Translations under genes and position numbers: made by a program
The notes under the pieces: model-generated
The model's input: only the letters and a program-made list of their open reading frames with translations
What the model was told of the DNA's origin: nothing
The model's database searches: none
Shown here: piece by piece, positions 8,384-16,778 of the stretch
Layout: the number at the start of each line of letters is the position of its first letter
Numbering within the stretch: position 1 is the stretch's first letter
DNA from: Sulfuricella sp.
GTDB lineage: Bacteria > Pseudomonadota > Gammaproteobacteria > Burkholderiales > Sulfuricellaceae
DNA: 64,000 nt
Direction of reading: 5' to 3'
Assembly (NCBI GenBank): GCA_041651995.1
Contig: JBAZID010000008.1
Location: 48,271-112,270 of the forward strand

Positions 8384-8789
8384 AAACCCGGCGCCGGATG
8401 AAACCCGCGCCCTGCTGAAAAAAGTCCGCACCATTGCGGTGGTTGGCCTGTCTCCCCAGGCGGCTCGTCCCAGCTATTTTGTGTCCAGGGCGATGCAGGG
8501 CTTCGGCTACCGCATCATTCCGGTGCGCCCGGCAGTAAGCGAAGTGCTGGGAGAGAAAGCTTATGCCACTCTGGCCGACGTGCCCGAGCAAATCGACCTG
8601 GTGGACGTGTTCCGGGCGGCGGAGCATGTGGATGCCATCGTGGATGAATGTCTGCGCCTGAACATTCCTGCCATCTGGATCCAGGAAGGCATCGTCAACG
8701 AAGCCGCGGCGCAGAAGGCTCGTAATGCGGGCATGAGTGTGGTCATGGACCGCTGCATTTACAAGGATTACGTGGAGCTGTTTGCCTGA
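8376..8789 (+). CDS. CoA-binding protein (YccU-like)
   Basis: 137 residues forming one Rossmann-type CoA-binding domain: TIAVVGLSPQAARPSYFVSR, then GYRIIPVRPAV, and the closing VVMDRCIYKDY typical of the family. These stand-alone domains resemble the CoA-binding part of succinyl-CoA synthetase alpha; the physiological role is unknown. It overlaps the methyltransferase gene and lies 1 nt before dapF. Confidence 0.9.
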   Translation: MFENPAPDETRALLKKVRTIAVVGLSPQAARPSYFVSRAMQGFGYRIIPVRPAVSEVLGEKAYATLADVPEQIDLVDVFRAAEHVDAIVDECLRLNIPAIWIQEGIVNEAAAQKARNAGMSVVMDRCIYKDYVELFA

Positions 8790-8790
8790 C

Positions 8791-9621
8791 ATGATGCTCA
8801 AATTCACCAAAATGCACGGACTGGGCAACGATTTTGTCGTCATTGACGCCATTTCGCAGCCTGTTTCCCTGAGCTCCGAGCAATTCCGCTTTCTTGCCGA
8901 TCGCCATTTCGGCATCGGCTGCGACCAGATTTTGCTGGTGGAAAAATCCTCCGGCAGCGCCGCCGATTTCCGCTACCGCATTTTCAACGCCGATGGCGGC
9001 GAGGTCGAACAGTGCGGCAACGGGGCGCGCTGCTTTGTACGCTTCGTGCACGACAAGGGGCTGACGCAGAAAACCGAAATCAGCGTCGAAACCGCTTCAG
9101 GCACCATTTACCCGCGTCTGGAAGCGGATGGACAGGTCACGGTCAACATGGGCGCGCCGCGCTTCGAGCCGGAGCAAATTCCTTTTGCCGCGCCCCAGCG
9201 AGCGCTGACTTACCCGCTACCGGTGGATAATCGGACACTGGATATCAGTGCGCTTTCCATGGGCAATCCGCATGCGGTGCTGGTGGTACATGATGTGGAT
9301 TCCGCGCCGGTCGGCGAACAAGGGCCGCGGATCGAAAACCACCTGGCTTTTCCGGCACGGGTCAATGTTGGCTTCATGCAAATCGTGGATCGCAGCCATA
9401 TCCGGCTACGGGTATTCGAACGCGGCACGGGCGAAACCCTGGCCTGTGGAACGGGCGCCTGTGCCGCGGTGGTTGCCGGCATCACGCGCGACCTGCTGGA
9501 TTCGCAAGTCACCGTCATCACGCGAGGCGGCGAACTTGTCATCCGCTGGCAGGGAGAGGGGCAGGCCGTGTGGATGACCGGTCCGGCTGAAACCGTATTT
9601 GAAGGCGAAATCCATCTTTAA
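8791..9621 (+). CDS. dapF: Diaminopimelate epimerase
   Basis: 276 residues starting MMLKFTKMHGLGNDFVVID (ATG 8791 or 8794); a longer in-frame start at 8737 lies inside the upstream gene and adds non-family residues. The two catalytic cysteines are in VEQCGNGARC and LACGTGACAAVVAG. It converts LL- to meso-diaminopimelate for lysine and peptidoglycan synthesis. It is followed by the DUF484 gene and xerC, the order conserved in many gamma- and betaproteobacteria. Confidence 0.96.
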   Translation: MMLKFTKMHGLGNDFVVIDAISQPVSLSSEQFRFLADRHFGIGCDQILLVEKSSGSAADFRYRIFNADGGEVEQCGNGARCFVRFVHDKGLTQKTEISVETASGTIYPRLEADGQVTVNMGAPRFEPEQIPFAAPQRALTYPLPVDNRTLDISALSMGNPHAVLVVHDVDSAPVGEQGPRIENHLAFPARVNVGFMQIVDRSHIRLRVFERGTGETLACGTGACAAVVAGITRDLLDSQVTVITRGGELVIRWQGEGQAVWMTGPAETVFEGEIHL

Positions 9622-9639
9622 TCTTTTAGGATCAAAAAA

Positions 9640-10314
9640 ATGAATTTGAGTGCAGAAGCCATTGTTGAATTCCTGCAGGAGAACCCGGCGTTCTTCGAGG
9701 ACAAACCCGGCCTGCTGGAGCAGATCGTCATCCCCCATCCGCACGGCGGACGCGCCATTTCCCTGGCCGAGCGGCAGCAATTGCAGTTGCGCGAGAAAAA
9801 CAAGCTGCTGGAATCCAAACTGCGCGAGCTGCTGCAATTCGGCGAGGAAAATGACGCCATCGGCGAGAAAGTTCATCGCTTCAGCCTCTCCCTGCTGACC
9901 GCGCGCACAATCGAATCCCTCCTGCCGACCATTACACTCAGCCTGCGCGACGATTTCGCCGTGCCGCATGTCGCCCTGCGCATCTGGGCTGCACCGGCAC
10001 AAGTCACCGGGCAGGTCGAGTTTTCCGATGTCAGCGCCGACCTCAAGGCTTTCGCCGATACGCTGGTGCGCCCTTATTGCGATACCCAGCCTCCGTTTGA
10101 AGTCGCCTCATGGTTCGGCGATGTGGCCACCCTGCTGCAATCTTTTGCCGTGGTTGCCCTGCGCAGCGAGCACGCGTTTGGCCTGCTGGTGCTGGCGAGC
10201 GAGGATGCCCAGCGTTTCTACCCGGAAATGGGCACGCTGTATCTGAAACGCATCGGCGAACTGGTCACGGTTGCCCTCATGCCCTATATCAACGAGGACC
10301 GGGACGCCGCCTGA
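9640..10314 (+). CDS. DUF484 family protein (GAF-like)
   Basis: 224 residues. The start IVEFLQENPAFFEDKPGLLEQIVIPHPHGGRAISLAERQ and the following Leu/Glu/Lys-rich helix (QLQLREKNKLLESKLRELLQFGEEND) mark DUF484; the remainder looks GAF-like. The function is unknown, but the gene is conserved between dapF and xerC in many proteobacteria. Its stop overlaps the xerC start (TGATG). Confidence 0.92.
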   Translation: MNLSAEAIVEFLQENPAFFEDKPGLLEQIVIPHPHGGRAISLAERQQLQLREKNKLLESKLRELLQFGEENDAIGEKVHRFSLSLLTARTIESLLPTITLSLRDDFAVPHVALRIWAAPAQVTGQVEFSDVSADLKAFADTLVRPYCDTQPPFEVASWFGDVATLLQSFAVVALRSEHAFGLLVLASEDAQRFYPEMGTLYLKRIGELVTVALMPYINEDRDAA

Positions 10315-11225
10315 TGAATACGGGAGAGGGCGGAGCTGCCGGTCACGGACTGCTGCAGGCCTACCTCTCCCATCTTCAGTACGAACGCCGCCTGTCGCCG
10401 CTGACGAGCAAAAACTATGGGCGCGACATCGAGGCGCTGCTTGGCCTGGCGGGTGAAACCCCGCTTGACCAGCTGCAAATCCACCACATCCGCCGTTTTG
10501 CCGCCCAGCTCCATGCCTCGGGCCTCGGCAGCCGCACCCTGGCGCGCATGCTTTCGGCGTGGCGCGGTTTTTATCAATATCTGGGCCGCCAGCACGCCTT
10601 TTCGCACAATCCCTGTGCCGGTCTCAGCGCGCCCAAGGCCGCAAAAACCCTGCCCCAGGCACTCTCCCCGGAGCAGGCCGCGCATCTGATGGAAGTGGAA
10701 GAGGACGGGCCGCTGGCCGTGCGCGACAAGGCCATGCTGGAACTCTTTTACTCCTCCGGCCTGCGTCTGGCCGAACTGGTCGGCACCAATCTGGAGGATA
10801 TGGATTTCACCTCGGGCGAGATACGCGTGACCGGCAAAGGCAGCAAAACGCGCATCGTGCCGCTGGGGCGGCTTGCCATCGAAGCCGTCCAGGCCTGGCT
10901 GGCCTGCCGGACACAACTTGTTGCAGCAGGCGAACGGGCCGTGTTTATCGGCCAGCGCGGCACCCGGCTCTCGCCGCGCGCGGTGCAGTTGCGGATCAAG
11001 CAATGGGGCATCAAGCTTGGCATCAACGCCAGTGTCCACCCCCACATGCTGCGCCACTCCTTCGCCACTCATGTACTGCAATCCAGCGGCGACCTGAGGG
11101 CCGTGCAGGAAATGCTGGGGCACGCCAACATCTCGACTACCCAGGTCTATACCCATCTCGACTTCCAGCATCTGGCCAAGGTTTACGACGCGGCACACCC
11201 GCGGGCGAAAAAACGTCCAAAGTAA
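10314..11225 (+). CDS. xerC: Tyrosine recombinase XerC
   Basis: 303 residues from ATG 10314. The N-terminal SAM-like core-binding domain (LLQAYLSHLQYERRLSPLTSKNYGRDI) precedes the catalytic domain with Arg in SSGLRLAELVGT, Lys in TGKGSKTRIVPL, HMLRHSFATH, and the nucleophile in STTQVYTHLD. With XerD and FtsK it resolves chromosome dimers at dif. The position after dapF-DUF484 marks it as the housekeeping XerC and not a mobile-element integrase. Its stop region overlaps the OxyR-like site for ahpC. Confidence 0.96.
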   Translation: MNTGEGGAAGHGLLQAYLSHLQYERRLSPLTSKNYGRDIEALLGLAGETPLDQLQIHHIRRFAAQLHASGLGSRTLARMLSAWRGFYQYLGRQHAFSHNPCAGLSAPKAAKTLPQALSPEQAAHLMEVEEDGPLAVRDKAMLELFYSSGLRLAELVGTNLEDMDFTSGEIRVTGKGSKTRIVPLGRLAIEAVQAWLACRTQLVAAGERAVFIGQRGTRLSPRAVQLRIKQWGIKLGINASVHPHMLRHSFATHVLQSSGDLRAVQEMLGHANISTTQVYTHLDFQHLAKVYDAAHPRAKKRPK

Positions 11226-11261
11226 TAGTCCTTGGCTATTGATTTAATATATACAATCAAT
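11225..11261 (+). promoter_or_regulatory. Candidate OxyR-binding site upstream of ahpC
   Basis: The OxyR consensus is ATAGntnnnanCTAT twice, separated by 7 bp. Here ATAGTCCTTGGCTAT (11225-11239), a 7-bp spacer, then ATATATACAATCAAT (11247-11261) match 8 of 10 fixed positions in each half, with exact spacing. The site lies 78-114 bp upstream of the ahpC start codon and fits peroxide induction of the downstream genes. Confidence 0.65.
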
Positions 11262-11338
11262 TGGAGTTATTAAATCAAGGCGTTTAACATTCGTTTCAGC
11301 GTAGTGATTTATTTCAACCCAACCCAAGGAGAGTCCTG

Positions 11339-11908
11339 ATGAATACCACCATGATCAACACCGAAGTTCAGCCATTCAAAGCCACCGCCTTCCACAACGG
11401 CAAGTTCGTGGATGTCACCGAAGCCTCGCTCAAGGGCAAGTGGTCGGTGATGTTTTTTTACCCGGCAGACTTCACCTTTGTCTGCCCGACCGAGCTGGGC
11501 GACCTGGCCGACAATTACGCCGAATTCCAGAAAATGGGGGTGGAAATTTACGCGGTCTCCACCGACACCCACTTCACTCACAAGGCCTGGCACGATACTT
11601 CCGAAACCATCGGCAAACTCCAGTTTCCGATGATCGGTGATCCGACCGGCACCATCAGCCGCAACTTTGGCGTGATGATCGAGGAAGCGGGTCTGGCAGA
11701 ACGCGGCACCTTCGTCATGGATCCGGATGGCAAGATCCAGATCATCGAGATCAACGCCGGTGGCGTAGGCCGCGATGCGTCCGAATTGATCCGCAAGATC
11801 AAGGCCGTTCAATATGTTGCGGCACACCCGGGTGAAGTCTGCCCGGCCAAGTGGAAAGAAGGCGCGGCCACGCTGGCTCCGTCCCTGGACCTGGTCGGCA
11901 AGATCTGA
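11339..11908 (+). CDS. ahpC: Peroxiredoxin, alkyl hydroperoxide reductase subunit C
   Basis: 189 residues, the usual AhpC length. Peroxidatic Cys49 lies in FYPADFTFVCPTELGD and the resolving Cys in HPGEVCPAKW. It reduces H2O2, organic peroxides and peroxynitrite and is recycled by AhpF, encoded next. The start is set by AAGGAGA six nt upstream of ATG 11339; ATG 11351 is a weaker alternative. The OxyR-like site upstream suggests peroxide induction. Confidence 0.97.
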   Translation: MNTTMINTEVQPFKATAFHNGKFVDVTEASLKGKWSVMFFYPADFTFVCPTELGDLADNYAEFQKMGVEIYAVSTDTHFTHKAWHDTSETIGKLQFPMIGDPTGTISRNFGVMIEEAGLAERGTFVMDPDGKIQIIEINAGGVGRDASELIRKIKAVQYVAAHPGEVCPAKWKEGAATLAPSLDLVGKI

Positions 11909-11917
11909 TCTGTTTTG

Positions 11918-11985
11918 CAGTTCCCGGAGTAAATTCCGGGAACTGGATTTCAACGCAAAGGCGCCAGTGCCGTAGCGGCGCCTTT
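11918..11985 (+). other. Two hairpins between ahpC and ahpF
   Basis: First hairpin 11918-11945: CAGTTCCCGGA / TCCGGGAACTG, 11 bp perfect. Second hairpin 11957-11985: AAAGGCGCC / GGCGCCTTT, 9 bp perfect, ending in only three T. They could protect the 3' end of the abundant ahpC message or partly terminate it, keeping ahpF expression lower. Neither looks like a full terminator. Confidence 0.5.
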
Positions 11986-12013
11986 CCATTGCAATCCACG
12001 TAGGGAGAAAATC

Positions 12014-13558
12014 ATGCTCGATGCCACCGTCAAGACCCAGCTCGCCGCTTACCTCGAAAAACTTCAGCACCCCATCGAGCTCGTCGCCACGCTTGATGAC
12101 AGCGATGCCGCGCTCCAGATGCGCGAGCTGCTCGCCGATATCGCCGCGCTTTCGCATCTCGTCAGCCTGCGCGAAGATGGCCATGATGCGCGCAAGCCTT
12201 CATTCACGGTCGGACGTTCCGGTGAGGCTGCGCGTATCCGCTTTGCCGGCATCCCCATGGGGCACGAATTCACCTCGCTGGTGCTGGCGTTGTTGCAGAG
12301 CGGCGGTCATCCGCCCAAGGTCGAGCCTGCGCTGATCGAGCAGATCAAGGCGATCCCCGGCAGCTTCCGCTTCGAGACCTTCATTTCCCTGTCCTGCCAC
12401 AACTGCCCGGACGTGGTGCAGGCCCTGAACCTCATGGCCGTGCTCAATCCCGGTTTCGAGAGCGTGATGATCGATGGCGCGTTGTTCCAGGACGAAGTGA
12501 ATACGCGCCAGATCATGGCCGTACCCAGCGTGTTCCTCAACGGCAAATCTTTCGGCCAGGGCCGCATGACGGTCGAGGAAATCGTTGCCAAGCTGGATAC
12601 CGGCACGGCGGCTCGTGACTCAGAAAAACTGGACGCAAAAGAAGCTTTTGACGTGTTGGTCATCGGCGGCGGCCCCGCCGGCGCCGCGGCGGCGATCTAT
12701 GCCGCACGCAAAGGCATTCGCACCGGCGTGGTGGCGGAGCGCTTCGGCGGCCAGGTGCTCGACACCCTGGCGATCGAGAATTTCATTTCCGTGCAGCACA
12801 CCGAGGGCCCGAAGCTCGCCATGGCGCTGGAGCAGCATGTCAAGGAATACGAAGTGGATATCATGAACCTGCAACGTGCCGAGGCGCTGATCCCCGGCGA
12901 GGGCATGCACCAGGTGCGCCTTGCCAGTGGCGCCACCCTCAAGGCCAGGACCGTGGTGCTTGCCACCGGCGCGCGCTGGCGCGAAATGAATGTGCCGGGC
13001 GAGCAGGAATACCGGGGCAAGGGCGTGGCCTACTGCCCGCACTGCGACGGCCCGTTATTCAAGGGCAAGCGCGTGGCGGTGGTCGGCGGCGGCAACTCGG
13101 GCGTCGAGGCGGCGATTGATCTTGCGGGCATCGTGGCGCATGTCACCGTGCTCGAGTTCAACGACAAACTGCGCGCCGACGCGGTGCTGCAGAACAAGCT
13201 GAACAGCCTGCCCAATGTCACGGTGATCAGGAACGCCCTGACCAGCGAAGTTACCGGCGATGGCAACAAGCTCAATGGCCTGGTCTATACTGACCGGGTC
13301 AGCAAGGAAAGCCATCGCATTGAGCTTGAAGGTGTCTTCGTGCAGATCGGACTCTTGCCGAACACCGACTGGCTCAAGGGAACGCTCGATCTCTCCAGGT
13401 TTGGCGAGATTGAGGTTGATGCGCGCTGCCAGACTTCGCTGCCCGGTGTCTTTGCAGCAGGCGACGCGACCACTGTGCCCTACAAGCAGATCATCATCGC
13501 CATGGGCGAGGGCGCCAAGGCCAGTCTGTCGGCTTTTGACCACCTGATCCGCACCTAG
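12014..13558 (+). CDS. ahpF: Alkyl hydroperoxide reductase subunit F
   Basis: 514 residues. The N-terminal tandem thioredoxin-fold domain carries the CxxC SLSCHNCPDVV. It is followed by a thioredoxin-reductase-like part with FAD motif VIGGGPAGAAAAIYAARKG, redox-active CPHCDGPLF, NAD(P)H motif VAVVGGGNSGVEAAIDL and the second FAD motif GVFAAGDAT. It passes electrons from NADH to AhpC. The RBS TAGGGAG lies 10 nt upstream. Confidence 0.97.
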   Translation: MLDATVKTQLAAYLEKLQHPIELVATLDDSDAALQMRELLADIAALSHLVSLREDGHDARKPSFTVGRSGEAARIRFAGIPMGHEFTSLVLALLQSGGHPPKVEPALIEQIKAIPGSFRFETFISLSCHNCPDVVQALNLMAVLNPGFESVMIDGALFQDEVNTRQIMAVPSVFLNGKSFGQGRMTVEEIVAKLDTGTAARDSEKLDAKEAFDVLVIGGGPAGAAAAIYAARKGIRTGVVAERFGGQVLDTLAIENFISVQHTEGPKLAMALEQHVKEYEVDIMNLQRAEALIPGEGMHQVRLASGATLKARTVVLATGARWREMNVPGEQEYRGKGVAYCPHCDGPLFKGKRVAVVGGGNSGVEAAIDLAGIVAHVTVLEFNDKLRADAVLQNKLNSLPNVTVIRNALTSEVTGDGNKLNGLVYTDRVSKESHRIELEGVFVQIGLLPNTDWLKGTLDLSRFGEIEVDARCQTSLPGVFAAGDATTVPYKQIIIAMGEGAKASLSAFDHLIRT

Positions 13559-13570
13559 GCACACCGTAGT

Positions 13571-13684
13571 TATTGACCTGGCCCTTAATGTCAGGGGATG
13601 TAGGAGGCCCGCCCCGGGCCGATCCAAGCGGCCAATCGCGGCGAGGGCGCCGCTCCTACCCGTGAATTTGGCGGCCAGGTTAAT
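13571..13684. repeat. Nested palindromic repeat element, full copy (R1)
   Basis: The ends ATTGACCTGGCC (13572-13583) and GGCCAGGTTAAT (13673-13684) are inverted repeats. Inside, GTAGGAG pairs with CTCCTAC. A 44-bp core (13599-13642) is identical to 27236-27279. Size and structure suggest a MITE-like or REP-like element in the ahpF-dps gap. Confidence 0.75.
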
Positions 13685-13725
13685 CAGCAATTTATGTGTT
13701 TTATTCTGACCAGGAGGACTGAATC

Positions 13726-14220
13726 ATGGCTACCAAGAAAATCAAGACCCCTTCCATCGACATCGGCATCAATGCCGCCGACCGGGAGAAGATTGTGCGC
13801 GGCCTGTCGGTGCTGCTTGCCGACAGCTATACGCTTTACCTGATGACCCATAATTTCCACTGGAACGTGACCGGCCCGCAATTCAACAGCCTGCACCTGA
13901 TGTTCATGGCGCAATACACGGAACAGTGGAATGCCCTTGACCTGATCGCCGAGCGCATCCGCGCGCTGGGACATCCCGCGCCCGGTACCTACAAGGAATT
14001 CGTCAAGCTGGCGTCGATCAGGGAAGTGGAGGGCGTACCCAGGGCCGACGACATGATTCGCCATCTGGTCGCGGCACAGGAAGCGACCGCGCGAACCGCA
14101 CGCAAGATTTTCCCCGTGGTAAGCGCCGCCGATGACCAGCCGACGGCGGATCTGTTGACACAGCGCCTCGAAGTGCATGAAAAAACGGCGTGGATGCTGC
14201 GCAGCCTGCTCGAAGATTAA
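13726..14220 (+). CDS. dps: Dps family DNA-protecting ferritin
   Basis: 164 residues of four-helix-bundle Dps. The ferroxidase-site motif HNFHWNVTGPQFNSLHLMF and the partner acidic residues in EQWNALDLIAERIRALG are present. The basic N-terminus MATKKIKTPSID could bind DNA. Dodecameric Dps oxidises Fe(II) with H2O2 and shields DNA. AGGAGG lies 9 nt upstream. The location after ahpCF fits an oxidative-stress cluster. Confidence 0.94.
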   Translation: MATKKIKTPSIDIGINAADREKIVRGLSVLLADSYTLYLMTHNFHWNVTGPQFNSLHLMFMAQYTEQWNALDLIAERIRALGHPAPGTYKEFVKLASIREVEGVPRADDMIRHLVAAQEATARTARKIFPVVSAADDQPTADLLTQRLEVHEKTAWMLRSLLED

Positions 14221-14825
14221 GCCGGTTTTTTACGCGCCACCAGGTCCACCAGCGCCGACATGCCGCTGTGGCCTGGGCCCTCGCTGATTTCCATATCGTG
14301 TTCGCGCAATTGCAGGATTTCCATGGCGCCAAAATCACGCCGCAGATCTTCTGCCGTATACAGGTTGTCGATATTGGAAGGGCCGCCGGTCCTGTATTCG
14401 AGCTGTTTCGGCGTATAGCCCTGCAGCAGCAGCAAGCCGCCCGGTTTGAGCGCCTGCTGGATGGCGCGATGCAGGGCAGGGCGCTCCTGCGATGAGGCGA
14501 ACTGGATGAAAATCGCCACGATCACGTCGAAACGTTTTTCACCCCAGTCCCAGGTGTGCACATCGACCAGTTCAGTCTTAAGCGACACGCCGCGGGAAGC
14601 TGCCAGACGGCGTGATTTCTCCAGCGCCTGCTCGGAAAAATCCACCGCCAGCACATCCAGCCCCTGCTCCGCCAGCCACACGCCATTGCGCCCCTCGCCA
14701 TCGGCTACCGAGAGGACGGACTGCTCCGCCCGTAGCAGATGTTTTTGGGAAGCCAGGAAGGCGTTCGGCTCGGTGCCGTAGAAATACTCGGCACCGCCGA
14801 AGCGTTCGTTCCACAGCGCTTTCAT
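14217..14825 (-). CDS. Class I SAM-dependent methyltransferase (TehB/thiopurine-like)
   Basis: 202 residues. WNERFGGAEYFYGTEPNAFL at the start and VLSVADGEGRNGVWLAEQGLDVLAVDFSEQAL (motif I and acidic loop) are typical of the small TehB-like group. FDVIVAIFIQF and LKPGGLLLLQGYTPKQL complete the core. The substrate is unknown; some relatives act on tellurite or thiols. It overlaps the end of dps by 4 nt (convergent) and lies downstream of dsbC. Confidence 0.85.
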   Translation of the reverse strand: MKALWNERFGGAEYFYGTEPNAFLASQKHLLRAEQSVLSVADGEGRNGVWLAEQGLDVLAVDFSEQALEKSRRLAASRGVSLKTELVDVHTWDWGEKRFDVIVAIFIQFASSQERPALHRAIQQALKPGGLLLLQGYTPKQLEYRTGGPSNIDNLYTAEDLRRDFGAMEILQLREHDMEISEGPGHSGMSALVDLVARKKPA

Positions 14826-14828
14826 GAA

Positions 14829-15557
14829 TTACTTCTTGGCAGCTGGCTTTCCGGCTAGGAGTTGTTCCAGTTTTGCAGCCGGGATCATGCCGGGAACACG
14901 GCGTCCGTCGGCAAAAATGATGGTAGGCGTGCCCTGAACTCCCAGCTTCTGTCCCAGCTGGACGGTTTTGGCCACCGGGTTGTCGCAGCTGCCGTCGTTC
15001 TTGGGCAGCGTACCTTTCAACATCCAGTCATCCCATGCCTTGACCTTGTCGGGCGAGCACCAGATCTGCCTGGATTTCTTGCCTGCATCGGGGTGCAGCT
15101 GTTCAAGCGGCATGAGAAAATTGTAAACCGTGATGTCGGTCACATTGACCAGTTCCTGCTCGAATTTCTTGCAATAGGGGCAATCCGCGTCGGAAAACAC
15201 CGCAATCTTGCGGCTGCCGTTGCCTTTCACCACCTTGATGGCGTCGCCCAGCGGCAGGGTGTCGAATTTGACCGCAGTCAGCTTCTGCATGCGTTCTTCG
15301 GTCAGATTTTTCTGCGCATCAAGGTCGAGCACCGCGCCCATGAAGACATATTTTGCCTTGTCGTCGGAATAGATCAGTTGCGGGCCGTCCACCAGCACCT
15401 CATACAAACCGGCGTAAGGCGTCTTGGTCACGCTTTGCACCTTGGCGCCGGGAAATTTGGCCTCGATGTTTTTCTTGATGGCGGCGTCATCGGCGTGCGC
15501 GGTGGCTGCAGCAAGACCGAACAGCAGGGGGAGGGCAAAGCGGTGGAGAGAAAGCAT
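14829..15557 (-). CDS. dsbC: Thiol:disulfide interchange protein DsbC
   Basis: 242 residues. Signal peptide MLSLHRFALPLLFGLAAATAHA, an N-terminal dimerisation domain (IKKNIEAKFPGAKVQSVTKTPYAGLYEV), then the thioredoxin fold with active site CPYC in SDADCPYCKKFEQEL. The cis-Pro loop is GVQGTPTIIFADG. This periplasmic isomerase corrects non-native disulfides. Clustering with pepP and ubi genes is common in betaproteobacteria. Confidence 0.94.
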   Translation of the reverse strand: MLSLHRFALPLLFGLAAATAHADDAAIKKNIEAKFPGAKVQSVTKTPYAGLYEVLVDGPQLIYSDDKAKYVFMGAVLDLDAQKNLTEERMQKLTAVKFDTLPLGDAIKVVKGNGSRKIAVFSDADCPYCKKFEQELVNVTDITVYNFLMPLEQLHPDAGKKSRQIWCSPDKVKAWDDWMLKGTLPKNDGSCDNPVAKTVQLGQKLGVQGTPTIIFADGRRVPGMIPAAKLEQLLAGKPAAKK

Positions 15558-15602
15558 GAGGTTTCCTGAGATAGAGATTGAAATGATAAAGACTGCCGGA
15601 GT

Positions 15603-16778
15603 TTACCCGAGTTCCCCGATGGCATGGCGCATGAGCCGGTTTTTCAGCCCGCCGAGGTGATTGGTCAAGCTCAGGCCGGTGTTGCGTAGCGTCCGCAGCA
15701 GCGGGTCCGGGTTGTTGAAAAGTTTCTGCAAACCATCGGTGACCAGCTGCATGGCCAGGATATCCTCCTTGCGCGCGCGCTCGTAGCGGCGCAGCAGGAG
15801 ATGGTCGCCGCAGTCGCGCTGCGGCTCCCTTTGCAGCAGCACCCGGGCGAGTTGCTGCGCATCCTGAAAACCCAGGTTGACGCCCTGCCCGGCCAGCGGA
15901 TGGACGTTGTGCGCGGCATCGCCGATCAGTGCCACGCGCGGCTTGACCAGTTGTTCAAGATTGAGCAGGCGCAGCGAAAAGGCGGCGGGCGGGGTGATCA
16001 GGCGCAGCTGGCCGAGGGTGTTCCTGCCTGCTTCCTGCACGCGGCGGCAGAACTCGTCCGGCGGCAGCGCCATCAGCTCCTGCGACAGGGCATCGAAGGC
16101 CGACCAGACAATGGAGATGCGGTTGCCGGGCAGCGGCAGGCAGGCGAGGATGCCGTCCTCCCTGAACCACTGGTAAGCGCAGTTGCGGTGCGGCTTTTCC
16201 GTTGCGAAATTGGCCACCACGCCATCCTGCCCATAGGCGCGCGGACTGGCTTCGATGCCGGCGTTAGCGCGCACCCAGGAGTCGCGCCCGTCGGCGCCGA
16301 CGATCAGTTTGGCATGCAGCGTGCGGCCATCCTGCAAGGTGAGCATGGCGGCGTCCTCGCTCACATCCAGCGCAGCGCAGGCGGCGGGGCAGAAAATCTC
16401 CACATTGGACTGTTCCTGCAATGCCCGCCACAAGCCGTCCTGCATCAGGCGGCTCTCGGCGATGAAGGCCAGCTCTTCCACCCCGGCCTGGTAGGCGCTG
16501 AAATCCAGCTTTGCGGCCGCATCATCGCCCCAGATGTGCATCTCGTGCACCGGCGCGATGCGGCTCTGGTCCAGGCTGCTCCATACTCCGCCCTGGTCGA
16601 GGAAGCGTGCATTGGCGGGGTTGATGGCATAGATGCGATTGTCCCAGCTTTCGTCCTGGGGAAGGGCCGCCGGGGCGCGGCCCTCGATCAGGGCGATACG
16701 CAGGCCGCTGTCTTTCAGCGCCACGGCCAGGGAAGCGCCCACCAGGCCCGCGCCAACGATAATGACATCAAAATCCAT
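15603..16778 (-). CDS. UbiI/UbiF/VisC-type ubiquinone biosynthesis monooxygenase
   Basis: 391 residues. FAD-binding GxGxxG in VIVGAGLVGASLAVAL, the DG motif in LIVGADGRDSWVRANAG, and the C-terminal GDAAHNVHPLAGQGVNLGFQDAQQLA, hallmark of the UbiH/COQ6 hydroxylase family. It hydroxylates the ubiquinone ring; which carbon cannot be decided from sequence alone. The ATG overlaps the stop of the upstream paralogue by 1 nt. Confidence 0.9.
   Translation of the reverse strand: MDFDVIIVGAGLVGASLAVALKDSGLRIALIEGRAPAALPQDESWDNRIYAINPANARFLDQGGVWSSLDQSRIAPVHEMHIWGDDAAAKLDFSAYQAGVEELAFIAESRLMQDGLWRALQEQSNVEIFCPAACAALDVSEDAAMLTLQDGRTLHAKLIVGADGRDSWVRANAGIEASPRAYGQDGVVANFATEKPHRNCAYQWFREDGILACLPLPGNRISIVWSAFDALSQELMALPPDEFCRRVQEAGRNTLGQLRLITPPAAFSLRLLNLEQLVKPRVALIGDAAHNVHPLAGQGVNLGFQDAQQLARVLLQREPQRDCGDHLLLRRYERARKEDILAMQLVTDGLQKLFNNPDPLLRTLRNTGLSLTNHLGGLKNRLMRHAIGELG

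Noticed and set aside
10314..11225. Tyrosine recombinase as evidence for an integrated element
   Set aside because: Conserved dapF-DUF484-xerC order identifies housekeeping XerC; no att sites or phage genes nearby.
11309..12184. Minus-strand open frame opposite ahpC/ahpF
   Set aside because: Overlaps two certain genes; no recognisable motifs; arises from codon bias.
14217..14825. Specific call as tellurite-resistance TehB
   Set aside because: The sequence has only general class I methyltransferase motifs and no tehA partner.
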